A stretch of 64,000 bases of DNA from Gordionus sp. m RMFG-2023 (GCF_954871325.1 NC_088777.1:42323366-42387365), one strand, 5' to 3'; counted from the stretch's first letter, positions 1 to 13,914 are shown. The notes: a model not told the origin generated them from the letters alone. Translations and numbers: made by a program.

Positions 1-2253
1 ATCGCTACTCCAATCACTAAAATGAAATGAAATTTTAGTTTTTATTCTAACATGTTTTTACACCACATTTTTTAAAATTATTCTCAGGAATAACTAATCA
101 GAGAGAAAGAAGGTTCGAAAGTTTTAATTATGAAAGGTTAGATACGTTTATCAAAAAAGTATTTTGCAAACAATTTGACGTGATACGTGAGAAACTAAAT
201 TTCTTAATTTTGAAAAGGAGAAAAGGAGAAAATTTTGCTCAACATTAACAATGTCATGGGAAAAATATTTTTAGAGATATTATTGAAATCTGAACTACTA
301 TTAATTTTTAATAAGTTATAGTAGTGTGACTAAGAGGGGGAGGGAGTAATTCGAGTCCCCTGAAAATTTTGAAAATAAAAATTGTAATTTTGAATTTTTT
401 GAGTCCCCTGAGATTCTACAGTTAGTGATACCCTTGAGTTATAGAATTGTTTTAATATTGAATATTTTCAATGCAAAAAATTTATTTATACAAAATGTCA
501 TAATTATTGAAGAATTAATAAAGCATTAGAGCTCATTTTAAATTTTGTGATGAGTTGGAAAGCTAAAACAAATTTTTGAAGTTTAATAACTGAGCACGTT
601 TTGGTTCCTCTTATTTCTAAATAGTAGCCTGTTTAGTCCTCTATATAGTTCCTATTAACTGAGAAATAAATGGTAAATCGTATGCATGACTCTTTCTAAA
701 CCAATGAAGCATTTAAATGGAAATGTAATATTTATTTTACCGAGAAATAGATAAATAAATTATACACACTTATAAACCAAAATAGGATGACCTAGGCAAT
801 CTGATTGGCCCACGAACAGAATACGGTAAAAAAAAACTCACATACAAAAACTATTTTTTAAAGAAAATCCTTTTTTTAAAACCTTTATTACTCATGCAAC
901 GATATATATTTAAAATACGCTCATTTTAATTGAATCTTCATTTCTCAGTCAATTGAGAGTATTTGGCAGGTAAAATACACTTGAAAAGATTGTTTAAGAA
1001 TAAATATGGATCGGGATGTCAAGCCGTTTAGTATTTCTTTCCGGGTCTTCGTTAAAATTTAAACGGTATAATTTATTTCAATAATTTTTTCAACAAATTT
1101 TTTATCAATTCATAACAGTTTTCGAAATTGGCATTAATTTCTTTTAAGAATTTATCATTAGTATATGTCGTAACGGGAGATATGGAATCCCCAGCTTTAG
1201 GTAATCTCAAATTTTAATAATTTACCGAGGACTTTTTTTAAATTGAAAAAAAAATCTGATTTGACCTAAAATGTATTTTCCGACATTCCATCAATTAAAT
1301 TTTTGACAATTTAGTGGTAAATTTTTGAAATAAAGTACTTTTAATTTATATTGATCATAGATTTTTCTTATAAATTTTTAAATAAATTCCTAAGGTTCAA
1401 GGTATGATTATCCAAAATTCATAAAGTAAGGTAAGTTGCTCTTACACATTCTGGGAATATATTTTGAGTACGATTTTTAAAATTTTAGAATTGCCTTTAG
1501 TAAATGATTCAAAGATTGAGTTAAATCACCACGGATTCTATTAGAGGTCTACAATGGTCATGTTTATAACCCACCTGCCATGGTTTTAACAAAAAATCAC
1601 TCAGCTAACCTATTTATTTAAAAAAAATATTTTGTTTATTTTAAATTTACTTGACCTCCCTAACCCTTTGTTTTAGAGGTATTAACCCGCCTAATGTTTA
1701 ACGATATTTTAAAAACGGTAGGGGTTAAAACCGCACTTAGCATTGTGAAGGAGGGATCTGTAAAGCCTGGCCTTCGATGAAAAATTTAACGGGTCGGAGA
1801 ATTTATGCATGGACCTGATTATTAAATTTAAATGTTCTTCTTTCATTTCCTCCAATTTTGAAAAAAATGTGGCATGTTATTTTCCTTGTTTATGAAATAA
1901 ATCGATAATAAAAAAAAAATTTCTTGGATTATCTAAAGAAAATGTTTTATTTTAAATTCTGTTTTTTTGTGCCTTAATTGAATATTTAATGTGTAATATG
2001 GGATTTGACTACAAAAAAAGGAATCCCTTCACATTAATATATTTTTTAAATGACAAATTTAGCTAAATTTTTTATATTGATTTTTGTCGCATTTATTTTT
2101 AATATCGTACATTTTGAGAATAAATAATGGGAGTTTTTAGGATGTAAAATTATTAAAACAATTCATTTAATATAATATTAAATTTGCTATAAATTTTATA
2201 CATGATTTGTCTCATAAATAAGCTTACAAGAATTTGTCAAAAAATTTTCTTAA
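1..2253. other. Gene-free AT-rich flank
   Basis: I see no exon, RNA gene or bounded transposon here. The stretch is A+T-rich with short low-complexity runs. A motif of the form GAGTCCCCTG occurs twice around 350-410 and may be the edge of an old repeat. A possible polyadenylation signal for the neighbouring minus-strand kinase gene (AATAAA on the minus strand) lies at 2092-2097. Confidence 0.5.
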
Positions 2254-5200
2254 TTATATCTCTGTGCATTTTCCTTCCTTCTTCATCTTATCATTCTGTC
2301 TTTCAACAATTATTTCATCCCATAAATTGTAAAGCGGTTCTTTATCCACTTCCCAAATCTTGTCAAGGACTTTCCAACCTCTTTTAGCAGAAGATAATAG
2401 ATATTCATTACCAGGGTCGAGTGAATACGTGTATTCTCCCATTGTTAAAGACTGGCATAATCTCGCACAGATGCATAACTTTTATTTTGATTGAATATAT
2501 TATACATTATTTAATTTTTTAAAAAAATACTTTATTTTAGCCCTAAGGAGCGAAAAATAATTAATTAGACATTATAGAGCTTAATCATCTTTTTTATTTA
2601 CTGAATAGACAAAAAAAATAAAGAATAAGTAACACAATAGTAGAAAGGTTTGTACATATATTAACGAAATCTCGAGACTTGCATAACATTTTTTAGCAAA
2701 AATATTGAGTGACGTTTTTAGAAATCGAGCCGTTTAACTATATTACATTTAAGCATATTTTAGAGGTATCTACACCTTATAACAAAATCTATACCTAAAA
2801 AAAATGGTGTCCTAGCTCTAAGCAGAATGCTCTATTTAGAATTAAGAACCAAAAATAAGACCAGGACGCAGCCAAAGGGTTTATTTATTAAATATCTTCT
2901 ATTCTGACGGGGTCTTATTTAGTTCCTCATTCTACTATCTGGCATGTTTTGTTTATCACGCTTGGTCCTACCATTTTAAGATAAAGCACAAGCAGATTGG
3001 AAGTTATTTTATTATAATACCATTATGAATATCAACCGTCAAATCTAGAACATTCTTTTAATACTTAAATTAAATATTTTTAATATATATCATCAAAATT
3101 TTTGAAAAACCTGCAAACAATTGAGTTCCTCGTAGGATAAACTCATTTCCTCCAGATATCCAGCTAGCACATGACCACCACAACTAAAAACTTCGCTATC
3201 CTCAACTTTTATCATCATATATGTGATGCAAAGGGCTATCTCGAATATGTAATAAGAAATATGAACGTCCCCGAAATCTATCACCCCATATATCTTGTGC
3301 TCATCATTCGAGTCTTTGGTTACCACTATATTGTGTTCATTAAAGTCGCCGTGTATTACACCTTTCATAATAATAAAATTGTTATTTATATACCTTGAGC
3401 AACCAACATGATATTGTTATTTGAATGTTGATTTGATTTAGGTGACATATATATCCTATACCTCTATACTAAAGCCGTATAGGACCGATCTGACATAATT
3501 CGGACTGATCTGATCGAACCTTTATTTTATATTTTGGACCGGGTCTGACTCCAACCTTGACAAATTTTTAAATTATTTTGTTTATCTAATATGTTATTAT
3601 TCCTTTCAAGAATAACACTTAAAAATTTTATTTTTCTTGAGCGCTTTATAATTTTTTTCCCGTTGAGATATCGTAACTTTTTCATGAGACTAATTGGAAG
3701 AGAAAAAAAATAGGTTGACTCATGTCCTTGGAAAAAGAAAATACTCAGATTGGAACGATTAGACACTAAATTTTCTCGGATCGTGCAAGCCAGAAAAATT
3801 AGGTCTGAAACAGGATGCTAGTATATATACATAATACGAATACACAAAATTATTAATTTATTAAAAATTTATATTAAAATATAATTGAATTTAAACAGAC
3901 TTATAAACTAAACCTTTTTTGAATTCTGATAAGTGCGGAGTGACGAGTTGGGAAAATCTTTCAATTATGGCATTTGCCAAAATTTTACGATTAACGTCCC
4001 TAATTTTAGGAGCGAATTCAACTAGTTTAGGAACGCTTCCAAGACTCCATATAGTCATGTGTCCTTCCAAACCTTTATGATGAAATTTCTGTATTTTTAA
4101 TTTAAATTTCTTGGTTTGAAAAATGTGCTAGAGACTTTATATTAATAATATTATCACATTATCAGGTATAGAATGACAAAATATTTCATAATATGTGAGT
4201 ATACATTTTATAAAACACAACAAACATATCCCGAAAAATGATTTGTTAATAAAATAAAAATTGTTAAATTTATTTTTTCAATATTACCTTATATACATAA
4301 AGATTGTAATAATAATTTCACAAAACAAATTATATTTACTAAAAGATAATTGTCTATTTTCCCTATATATTTCCCTGCTTGGTAGCATAGGTCGGGCGTG
4401 ACCGTGACATCGTTCAGTGTTTCACCGGGAATAAAATTAAACATGCGAATTAAGTATAATCCAAATTCTGAAAAAAGTTTAATAAAATATACATTTTATT
4501 ATAAGGGACAATTATAAGTTGTTAGAAATTTGTCATAAAATAATTATCCTATTACTGTAATAGGCATATGAAATGCTTTTTTTTTGCTTATTTCACTGCA
4601 TAAAATTATAAATCGTTAATTTATGCACGTTCATGTTTTTTCAAACATATAATATTTTTTTAAATTATAAATTTTTTTTTGGTAAATATCTCAAACCTCC
4701 CTAACTCTTACACCAAAAATAATTTTTATTTATAAATTAATTTACTATCACGGTTTGGGATATCTTCTTTTTCAATGATCAATTTTTCAATAGAATAATC
4801 CTTACCTTCGATATTAGGTATGATTTGAGGACAATTTATTCCGCGGGTATAGAGATAACGCATCATAGCGTGTTGGGCGTCTTTTTTTTAAGTAACATTC
4901 AGAAATATTTTTTTTAAACTTATTAGTAAAAATTAAATACATAATCTGGTATAAGTTCAAAGATTAATATTTAAGATTAAGAACTTTAACTCAACAATTT
5001 TATTTACATACTAGCTGCTAGTGTTGTTAAAAGCTTCTATTTGAGACGGTTTTTAAATATTTATCCATAAAAATATTAAAGATTTTGCTCATAGATGGCA
5101 CAAAGGCTTAGGCATATATTAGCAAAATCTCAAGGTTTAGGCAATATTGTTCTTGCCAAAATATTGTTATCATTTTTTTAAAATCGGCTAACATCGAACC

Positions 5201-8200
5201 TTTTAACAATACTACTAGCATGGTATGCTCCTAAAGAATGCCGGTATCTATTCGGCGCCAGTAAATTATAAACCAAATATATCACATTTATCTCTTTTAA
5301 TTTTGTTTTAAAACTAGCAAGTCTGTGGCTAGTCTTTGATTATTTTGCAGGATCGTCATTTCTTCTAAATTGTCTATAGTTAATGGATATTTTTATCTTT
5401 CATGACTATTTTATTAACGTTTTCCTCCAATGTTTTTGTGCCTTTTAAATGGTTTTAGAAAGATGAGAATCATCGAATTCGATAAAATAAAATTATAAAA
5501 ATTAACCCAGACATAACTAAATATATTATATTTGAAGGTTTTAGGCTGATATGGATATCTTCTGCTTCACTCCAATCATGTTTTCTTCCCAGTTTTAAAT
5601 GCGCACTGTGTAAACATTCCACTTGAAATAATAATTGTAAATGCTATTCAACTCATTATCTTTTATCTCGATAACCAAAATCTAAAAAGAATTCAATAAC
5701 TAGTTTCCAAAAAAAAAATAAATCATAAAGCAGTATGCACACGTTAACAATGCAAACAGGTCCAGCACAATACTGTAATCCGATATTTATTTTTATAATT
5801 CTTGTATAAACATTCATTTACGATGAAAATCTAAAACACTATCATCTTTCATTAGGATAATGATTTAAGGTTTCAATCCTAAATTCAAATCCCAAAATAT
5901 ATTTCCCACCTCTTTAAGAAAAATGAATGTGTGAAGATTTTGAGAGCTACAACACAATTTACCTGTAATAGGACAAAAAAATACAACTAATCCTTAGGCC
6001 ACGTCTTAGCTTGACTTAATTTATATTCTTAATTTCTGAATTCTACTCAAAATACTGGACCCCATTTTTAGATTTTTAGGTTTAGACATAAGATGATGGA
6101 TGATATCTTTAAAATATGTTTGGCTCTGAATTCATAGTTAGTGTAAATTCAGGGTAAAGGTGCACTTATTCCAATATTTTAAATCTAAAAGTCACTATTC
6201 AAAACAGATATATTGAATTCTAAAAAAAAAAAGGTAGGACGTAGACTTCCATATTTTTATTTTAAAATAAATATCAATAGATTTAATAATCCAATTTAAG
6301 TTTTTCTTAAAATATTGAAATTATATTAATGACAAAGCTTTGTAAAAATTGTAAAAAAAAATAATATAGGTAAAATTTATTAGGAAAATAAGATATAATT
6401 TGTTATTTTTGTTAGCTAAAAATAAATATGATCTCTATTATTTCGGGTATATCAAGGCAAGGCCGCCTTATAGGTAAAATATTTTGTTGATACCCCAATT
6501 AAATCGATGCATAAAACAATATTTATCGGGAGGGAAGGGGTTTTCTTAAAAGAAAAGAAAAGCAATATTTATCTTTCTTATTTTCCTAATAAATTTCATA
6601 TCAAATAAAAATTTCGAAAGTTGATTATATAAATAATTATATTTTCTTCTAGATTTAATTTATTCGTAGTTTATCTTAATTAAAATTCCCCAATTTTACA
6701 TTTAGCTTTTATCCCGTGCGTTCCACCATACCTACTAAATTATAGTTAATTTAAAAACCAATATAAGTAAATATGCCATATATTGGGGATCCGTCATGGC
6801 ATAAAAATTTCTAATTTTATATGAAAAAAAACGACATAAATTTGGCGAATTATTAGCTTCAAAGATGTTTTCAAAACTTCGGCCCGACACATAAAAATAT
6901 TTTTAACAATTTATCCGACCTGGACCGTAAATATTTTTCCCCGGGCTAAGCTCACCTCTAATATACATTTCAAGTGATAAGAGAAAGAAAAGTATATATT
7001 TAAATGTAAAGCCATTTTATATTTATAAGAGCACAAGTTTGACGGAATGCCTATTAAATGGGATCCCCATACTTTCCCTCGGCCCCACTTGTATATCATA
7101 TCTAGGCTACGCTATACTTTATTTATTATAAGGAAAATTCATTTATAATATAACCAAATGTTTTTTTATATAAGAAAGTAAGATAAAAAAATACGTTTAA
7201 GTGAGAAAAACACAAAAATTGGCAATCGATTCTTAAAATAATATAGATAATAATAATTTACTCTTTCAAGTTGAAAAAAATTTCCAAATTAGATAATAAA
7301 TTAATAGAAAAATTTTAATTAAAAAATTCATATGGATCTGATTATTTTATTGGAATAATTTTAAATAAATATTATTTTTTTAGAGTAAAATTCAATTTAA
7401 TTATTTTAATTTATAAAATAAAAATAATTCATAAATGATTCTTAACCACGCATTATGTGTAGTATGTTCAACATTGTTTCGAGTTGATCAAACTTTGTGT
7501 ATAATAATTGGCGTTAATTAGCATTTAGAGCTGTAACTACAAAATGACATTTAGTAGTCCACACTCCTCCTCCCTCCACCCCACAAAAAATTATCCCACC
7601 TCATCAAACATTTTTTTTGTGTTTTAAGTCCTTTAACATATGCATTTAAACGTGAATTAAAATTTTATAAATAAAAAGTATAAATATATAAATTTTGCAT
7701 ACATTGCTAACTAATCCCGTCATATATATAATATCAAATTATATATATTTTAAATATGTTGCATAAATATTGCTTAACTTATACTCAGTTGTTTATTAAC
7801 GAATCCCATCTTAAAAATGAAGAGTCTAGTATTAGAGTATGAAGATAAAGATAAAACAGGATTTAAAAAAATTGATGCTCCCCTATGAAAAAGGTTCTAA
7901 GCCATGTTAAAAGGATGGTAAACCGAACCGGCTGGGGAAAAGTTTTCTCTAACCTACTTAACTAAAAAAACTAAAAACCCTTAACCGAACCCAATTTTAT
8001 TTTTTGAACCCAAATTCACAAAGGATTTAGTGCATTTTATATCAAAAGTTATATATTTAGATTCTTTCAAATGTAAATATTTGAATGAGATTTCAAGATT
8101 TATAATATATATATTAAATTTTCGGTCATCTTGTATATGGAAGTTAGTTAATTGATTTATTTATAGGTATTCGCTGATAGATAATGACGACAATAGTCTT

Positions 8201-11200
8201 TACAATCTCAATGAGGTTCAAAAATTATTTTTTTAAATTACCTAAATTATTTTAAGCTAATAACCTCAAAATGACATTCCTTTTTAGGTATTTTTTAAAA
8301 AAGTTTAAAATTTAGGGGGCTCTTTAAATTTTTAAGGGGCTGGAGTCCCAGCGCCCCCAACTTGTGCTGATAGAACATTTTCGTATTTTAAAATTAAAAT
8401 TAAATATGTAACTTTTTATGTGATTTGTATTTTTTCATAATTAAACATTTACCCAAAAATAAAAAATCTTCAAAGATTTTGAGATTTTTTAAAATAAATT
8501 TTTTATTAAAAAGATATTTATGAGAATGCTCAAATAAGTGTTTAATTAAATTTTATCTTAAAATTCCTAACCTTTTTGTAAAAATCTTTTATAAGTAAAT
8601 ATTTAGCGATTTTTACGCATAAAAAATCTTTCATGTGATTGAAAGTTTATCCTCAGAGATTTTTGCTCAAAATTTTAGCATTTGAACATTTTTGTTAAAC
8701 CCGGATTTTTTTTTCGAAATGTATTTTTTATCATCAATAAAAATTTTATTGTTTATATTTTTATGCCCAATAGAAGTTGAGATAAATTACAAAATATGCT
8801 AAGGAAGTTTGATAGTTTTTTTTTTAATCCCCAATTTTCTAAAAATAAAAAAAAAAAGATTTCTAAAATCTTGATTCTGCAAAGATAATTGGAAAAAATT
8901 TATCCTATAATAACTACCTAATATATAATGAAAAAAGAATATATAATATCCTTTCAAATGAAAACGTCATACGCCCGGATGGTATATCCCTCATTCCCTG
9001 ACTTCTCCCGCTGACCTGGGACTACACATTGGTCTATTTTGCAGCAAAGTACGACCTCTCATTTTCAGCCATCGAAAAGGCAAAAATCCTAAAAATATAT
9101 GCTGGCCGCATCAGCACAGTGTTCATATAAATCGTTACCAATACCTTAGGCATGTTCGGAACTGTAATTTCGATAAAACCCATAGAGAAAAAAAGAGACA
9201 GAACACAGGCGATTCCAACTAAGGATTCTAACTTTGAGAGCAGATTTCACTCGAAATCTGAGGTCCAATTTCCTAAGCATTCACTCCTCTCTAGGATGAT
9301 ATGTACCTTTTTTTAAAGTTCTTTGTAATGTTTAATAGAGTTTGGAAAGAGTGCATATGGATTTTTTTGAGTGTAATGATAAAAACTTTATTTTAAGTGT
9401 AGATGCTTTTTCAAAGTGGATTGAATTTGAAGAGGTACATGGTTTAACTACGGGAATTATTTTGAAGATATTATGGTCGTCTAGATTCGGCATTCCGAAA
9501 TGGGTGGTTTTGGATGGTGGTCCTGGGTTTGTGAGCGAAATGTTCGTAAGTTTTTGTTTGAGAAATAATGTGCAACATATGCTGGCACCACCGTATCACC
9601 CTAGTTCTAACGGACAGGCAGAAAGATTGGTGGCTGTTGTTAAGGGTTGGTTGAGAAAGGCCAATGAAGGCAAAGAAGAAATTTGGATTGCTCATTTATA
9701 TTATAATAATGGGGTAGGAAAGGATGGTAAATCTTCTTCGGAAAAAATGTTGGGAAGAAAAACTAATACCTTTTTAGATATGTTTAAACCTGTTTCGAAA
9801 ATGTTAGAAATTGAAAATAATGTGGAATATGAATATATAATTGATCTAATAGTCTGGGTTAGGATGTATGGGAGTGATAAAAAATGGGAAAGGAGGATAA
9901 TTATAGAAAATTTAGGTAATAAGATTGGAAGATATGACGGAAGTGCGTCGCCATAGAGATCAATTAAAATGTAACTAATAAACATAGTTGATAGGTAAAT
10001 ACGATGGGTTAAATTATCTTTTTGGTGTTGGGATAGGTCAATAATGTAAAAAATAATTATAATAAATATATATATATGGGATTATTGAAATTGAATTAAT
10101 ATGTATATTTTCGGGGTTATTTTGCAAGTGTAAATGGTTCTCTTAGTAAACTTCTTTACTTAAAATTTATTCGATTAGAATTAATAAGTGGATCTTAAAA
10201 TAAAATTGTTAAAATTAGTATAGTTGTAAAATATACGAGGGAATGTAAAAAGGAATTCATTAATAAAAAGTAATGTATGGGGGGTTGTTTAAAAAAAATA
10301 TGTGAAATTTAATTTATATGTTAAATTTAATGATTTTTAAATAATAGAAGGTTATACAAAAAAAAGGGGGAGGGGGGGGGAAGGAAAGTAAGTTATAGAG
10401 AGAAATATATTTTTGGAATTGAGGTTAGTGCAAATGTTAAGATTTAAATAAATGAGTTTGCACATAAATCAAAGAAAATTCAATAAGAAAAATTGGAAAT
10501 ATATTTTGGGATCAGGCATAAATCAAAGAAAATTCAAATAGAAAAATTGGAAATATTTTTAGGATCGAGGTTAAGTTTGATTTAAAAAAAAAATATAGTA
10601 ATAATAAAAACAAGAAATAGGGTATTTATAATTGGGGTATAGAAGTAAATTTATTTAATGCGATTTTATGAAGGAATTGAAAAGAGGTTAGAAATAAAAA
10701 AATTTTTTATTAAGGAAGGTTAACAAAATCATTTATTTAAAAAAATATTTTTATTTCGAAATAAAATAATTTAAATTTAAAGAAAGTTTTGGATTTAAAA
10801 TAAAATTTCTAGAAATAATAAAAATTATGATGACCTTCTACATACGCACGCCACAATCCATAATACAAGTAAATCAGGCTAATTTAGGGAGTCCATTGGC
10901 TGATCCCTGGTTAGATAGGTGGTCAATACAACAACAAGGCATAATTACACCCGAGCCACAATTTTCAATAAATGAACGAGGGGCTCCATACACTTTACCT
11001 ACTACAAGCAATTATGACTCACTTATAAGGAAAGAAGATAATTTTTCTCAATATGCGATGGTGAGAGAGCAACCACGGACGCCTTTAGGCAATATCCAAT
11101 GTTTTCTGTGTGGTAGACTGGGGCATAAAATAGTAGACTGTCAGGCGAATTATGGACCGTTACCGCCAAAAATGGTGTGGAGAATTCTGAATTTCACGGC

Positions 11201-13733
11201 AAAGGGAATTGTTTCAAATCCTAATACGAGCAACTTCATGAGATAGGTACAAAGGGAACCTACAGGATCTGTAGTAAATAATCACCTTATAGCGTCAGAG
11301 GCAGAAGCGTCATTAATAGAAATACAAAAGATAGAGGACATGCTATTGGCAAACCCTGATGATGAAAATTTAGGAATTGATCCCATAATTCATCCCAAAT
11401 GAAAGGGTGAGATGTTGTGAATAATTATAAATAATTTTTTTTTGATTTCGTTTTTCGAAAATTATTTTTTTTTTATAAAGAAATTATTATTATTTTTTTT
11501 TATATACGAAAATTATAAAAAAGATTTCGAAATTAATTAATTTTTTCTTTTGTATTTGAAATAATATATATATTTTTGAATTATAAAAAAAGATTTCGGA
11601 AATTATAAGTAATATAATTTTTTTATTGTTCTTTTCAAATTATTGCAACTGCTACACTGAGATAACAAAAAACTGATACTGAGAGGTAAGAACTAACAAA
11701 TTGTTGGGATTGCTATACTGAGATAACAAAAACTGATACTGAAGTAAGAACTAACACACTGAGATAGATTTGTAAATTTCAATATATTTAAAATAAAATA
11801 ACACGGTCAGATAAAACACTTTATTTATTAATAAAATTTGTGAAGTTCATTAATTTTGCGGAAAAGAACAATAAAAAAATAATATTACTTATAATTTCCG
11901 AAATCATTTTTTATAATTCAAAAGAAAAAAATTAATTATTTTCGAAATCTTTTTATAAATTTTTATATATAAAAATAATAATAATAATTTCTTTATAAAA
12001 AAAATAATTTTCGAAAAACGAAATCAAAAAAAAAATTAATTATAATTATTCACAACATCTCACCCTTTCATTTGGGATGATTTATGGGCTCAATTCCTAA
12101 ATTTTCATCATAAAGGTTTGCCAATAGCATGTCCTCTAACTTTTGTATTTCTATTAAAGACGCTTCTGCCTCTGACGTTATAAGGTGATTATTTACTATA
12201 GATCCTGTAGATAAAACCGTTCGGTTCTCTTGGTACCTATCTCATGAAGTTGCTCATATTAATATTTGAAACTTTGCCGTGAAATTCGGAATTCTCCACA
12301 CCCTTTTTCGCGGTAACGGTCCATAATTCCCCCGACAGTCTACTATTTTATGTCCCAGTCTACCACACAGAAAACATTGGATATTGCCTAAAGGCATCCG
12401 TGGTTGCTCTCTCACCATCGCATATTGAGAAAATTATCTTCTTCCCTTATTAGTGAGTCATAATTGCTTATAGTAGGTAAAGTGTATAAAGCCCCTCGTT
12501 ATTTATTGAAAATTGTGGCTTAGGTGTAATTATGCCTTGTTGTATTGACCACCTATCTAACCAGCAGCCAATGGACTCCCTAAATTAGCCTAATTTACTT
12601 GTATTATGGATTGTGGCGTGCGTATGTAGAAGGTCATCATAATTTTTATTATTTTTAAAAATTTCATTTTAAATCCAAAACTTTCTTTAAAATTAAATTA
12701 TTTTATTTAGAAATAAAAATTTTTTTTTAAATAAATGATTTTGTTAACTTTCCTTAAATAAAAATATTTTTATTTCTAACCTCTTTTCAATTCCTTTACA
12801 TAAAATCGCATTAAATAAATTTACTTCTATACCCCAATTAATAAATACCCTTTTCTTGTTTTTATTTTTACTATATTTTTTTCTTTTAAATTAAACTTAA
12901 CCTCGATCCCAAAAATATTTCCAAATTATTTATTAAGCAAATAATTTTTTTTAACAATAGAATATGCAATTATTTTTAAGTGGACAATTATATGTACATT
13001 ATATATGTAAATGTGATCATATTTATTAATTTTTGCATCCTAATGAAAATATTCTTATTTGTTTTTTTTTAAATATATTTTTAATTTGATATTGTACATA
13101 TTTGTATCTGACCACCGCTTTTTAAAATTAAAAAATTTATTATCAAAAAAAGACCGTATTTATTCCTATAAATATTAACTTTTTCCTATTGAATCCCATG
13201 TAAAATATAAATGTCTATATTCTTATTCTTTGCAATTAAGGATAATATAATATGAAAACAATAATGAAAACGGGAATTTACCGATGTAGGACTGTTTTTG
13301 CGAATCATATGAATTCAAAATTTTGAAAATGTATCCATCGGGGAAGGTATGCTCTAGGTGAGAGTTATTAATGTCTTTATCGACCAACACATGATAATTT
13401 TTATCATCATAACTGTTAAGTTCTTTTATTTTGATAACCTTTTTTAATATAAAATATTTAAATTAATTTAAAAAAGAATAATATGTGTTAGGATTTTAAC
13501 GAAATATACCGTGATATTAACATTATAAATTCGTTCTCAAGTATCGAAAAAGTTTGTCCATTAGTTAGATTTTTTTTACTCAAATTTCAAAAATGATAAA
13601 TTTTTGTAAAAAATATGTTTTTTAAAACTTTCATTCCGTATCTAGAATGGATGACCTTTTCAACAGTTTGTAGACTTGCATATGGTTTAATTATCTGTCC
13701 AGCTTCCAACGTAGGCCCATTCGATTCTGACAT
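2254..13733 (-). CDS. HYKK: Hydroxylysine kinase-like (HYKK/AGPHD1) protein, 7 exons
   Basis: Seven minus-strand exons join in phase: 13733-13629, 13438-13282, 4880-4806, 4467-4340, 4088-3914, 3361-3111 and 2478-2254, giving 371 codons; from memory the human protein is about the same length. The family has the aminoglycoside-phosphotransferase kinase fold, and the vertebrate enzyme phosphorylates 5-hydroxylysine using GTP. The first exons give the N-lobe with SYDDKNYHV, matching SYDDQNFHV in the human protein. Exon 4 gives YLIRMFNFIPG, and exon 5 starts KFHH. Exon 6 carries the catalytic loop HGDFNEHN and the metal-binding IDFGD, and exon 7 gives LCQSL and the conserved C-terminal AKRGWK. I start at MSES (13733); an in-frame ATG at 13781 is an alternative. 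Intron 2 is 8.4 kb and contains an LTR-element fossil. No stop interrupts the exons, so the gene looks functional. Substrate is inferred from family only. Confidence 0.88.
4881..9341. other. Left half of the large HYKK intron
   Basis: This is intronic on the minus strand. It holds A+T-rich low-complexity sequence and worn repeats, including the TIR-type element at about 5028-5216. A short G+C-richer patch near 8325-8375 resembles a transposon terminus, but I could not find its partner end. No exon was recognised. Confidence 0.45.
5028..5216. mobile_element. Small TIR element with GTTGTTAAA-type ends
   Basis: The ends are complementary (AGTGTTGTTAA at left, TTAACAATACT at right). The interior contains GATTTTGCTCATAGATGGCACAAAGG. 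Related sequence with the same interior appears at about 35700-35910, and sequence with the same ends at 36490-36705 and 43615-43792, so this is a dispersed non-autonomous family. No coding capacity is seen. Target duplications are not clean, so the exact boundaries are uncertain. Confidence 0.45.
9342..11860 (+). mobile_element. Ty3/gypsy-type LTR element fossil, 3' part (locus 1, forward copy)
   Basis: Parts seen are an integrase core at 9342-9956, with an rve domain showing the D, D and E regions and the usual PYHPSSNGQAER block. A second reading frame at about 10827-11403 carries one CCHC zinc knuckle (CFLCGRLGHKIVDC). It is followed directly by a purine tract at about 11404-11413 and a TGTTGTGAAT start typical of an LTR. 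A second G-rich purine run lies at 10364-10394. The element lacks its 5' part, including gag, protease and reverse transcriptase, in this window. It is a broken fossil with several lesions, lying in an intron of the HYKK gene and opposite to it in strand. Position of the knuckle frame downstream of integrase is unusual. Confidence 0.7.
10542..12927. repeat. Large inverted repeat (about 1.1 kb arms, 224-bp spacer)
   Basis: The left arm 10542-11636 is the reverse complement of the right arm 11861-12927. The spacer holds two copies of a unit of about 60 bp with the core CTGAGATAACAAAAACTGATACTG. Just left of the arm, 10460-10560 contains a short tandem duplication with core AAATCAAAGAAAATTCAA. 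In single-stranded form the locus could fold into a long hairpin. Confidence 0.75.
11861..12927 (-). mobile_element. Ty3/gypsy-type fossil, reverse copy converging on the first
   Basis: This is a close inverted copy of about 10542-11636: the knuckle-bearing frame, the purine tract and the LTR start are all repeated on the minus strand. The two arms are about 1.07-1.1 kb each, with a 224-bp spacer at 11637-11860. They are similar along their full length with scattered differences, so they are not ancient relative to each other. The copy is truncated at 12927, where similarity stops, and is broken in several places. No integrase is attached to this copy. Confidence 0.7.
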
Positions 13734-13914
13734 CTTTATGTCTCTTAATATTGAATATACAGGTGTTTTAAAACGTAACAATTAATCCAAAAATGTTAAA
13801 ACCTGATAATATATTAAATTTTAGAATTACTGAGGCGGAAGATGAAACTTTTAAATGGGCAAAAAAATCTTATAAATGGAAAATTTAAAAGAGTGGTATA
13901 AAATTAGAGACTTG

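Noticed and set aside
2202-2387. 61-codon plus-strand open frame
   Set aside because: It is antisense to the terminal HYKK exon.
3171-3398. 75-codon plus-strand open frame
   Set aside because: It is antisense to HYKK exon 6, which carries the HGDFNEHN and IDFGD motifs.
3527-3766. 79-codon minus-strand open frame in HYKK intron 5
   Set aside because: Low-complexity composition and no family match. Flanking HYKK exons join in phase without it.
9342-9956. Integrase as evidence of a Polinton
   Set aside because: The rve sequence is of gypsy type, with a CCHC frame and LTR start nearby. No polymerase B, capsid or packaging ATPase is seen.
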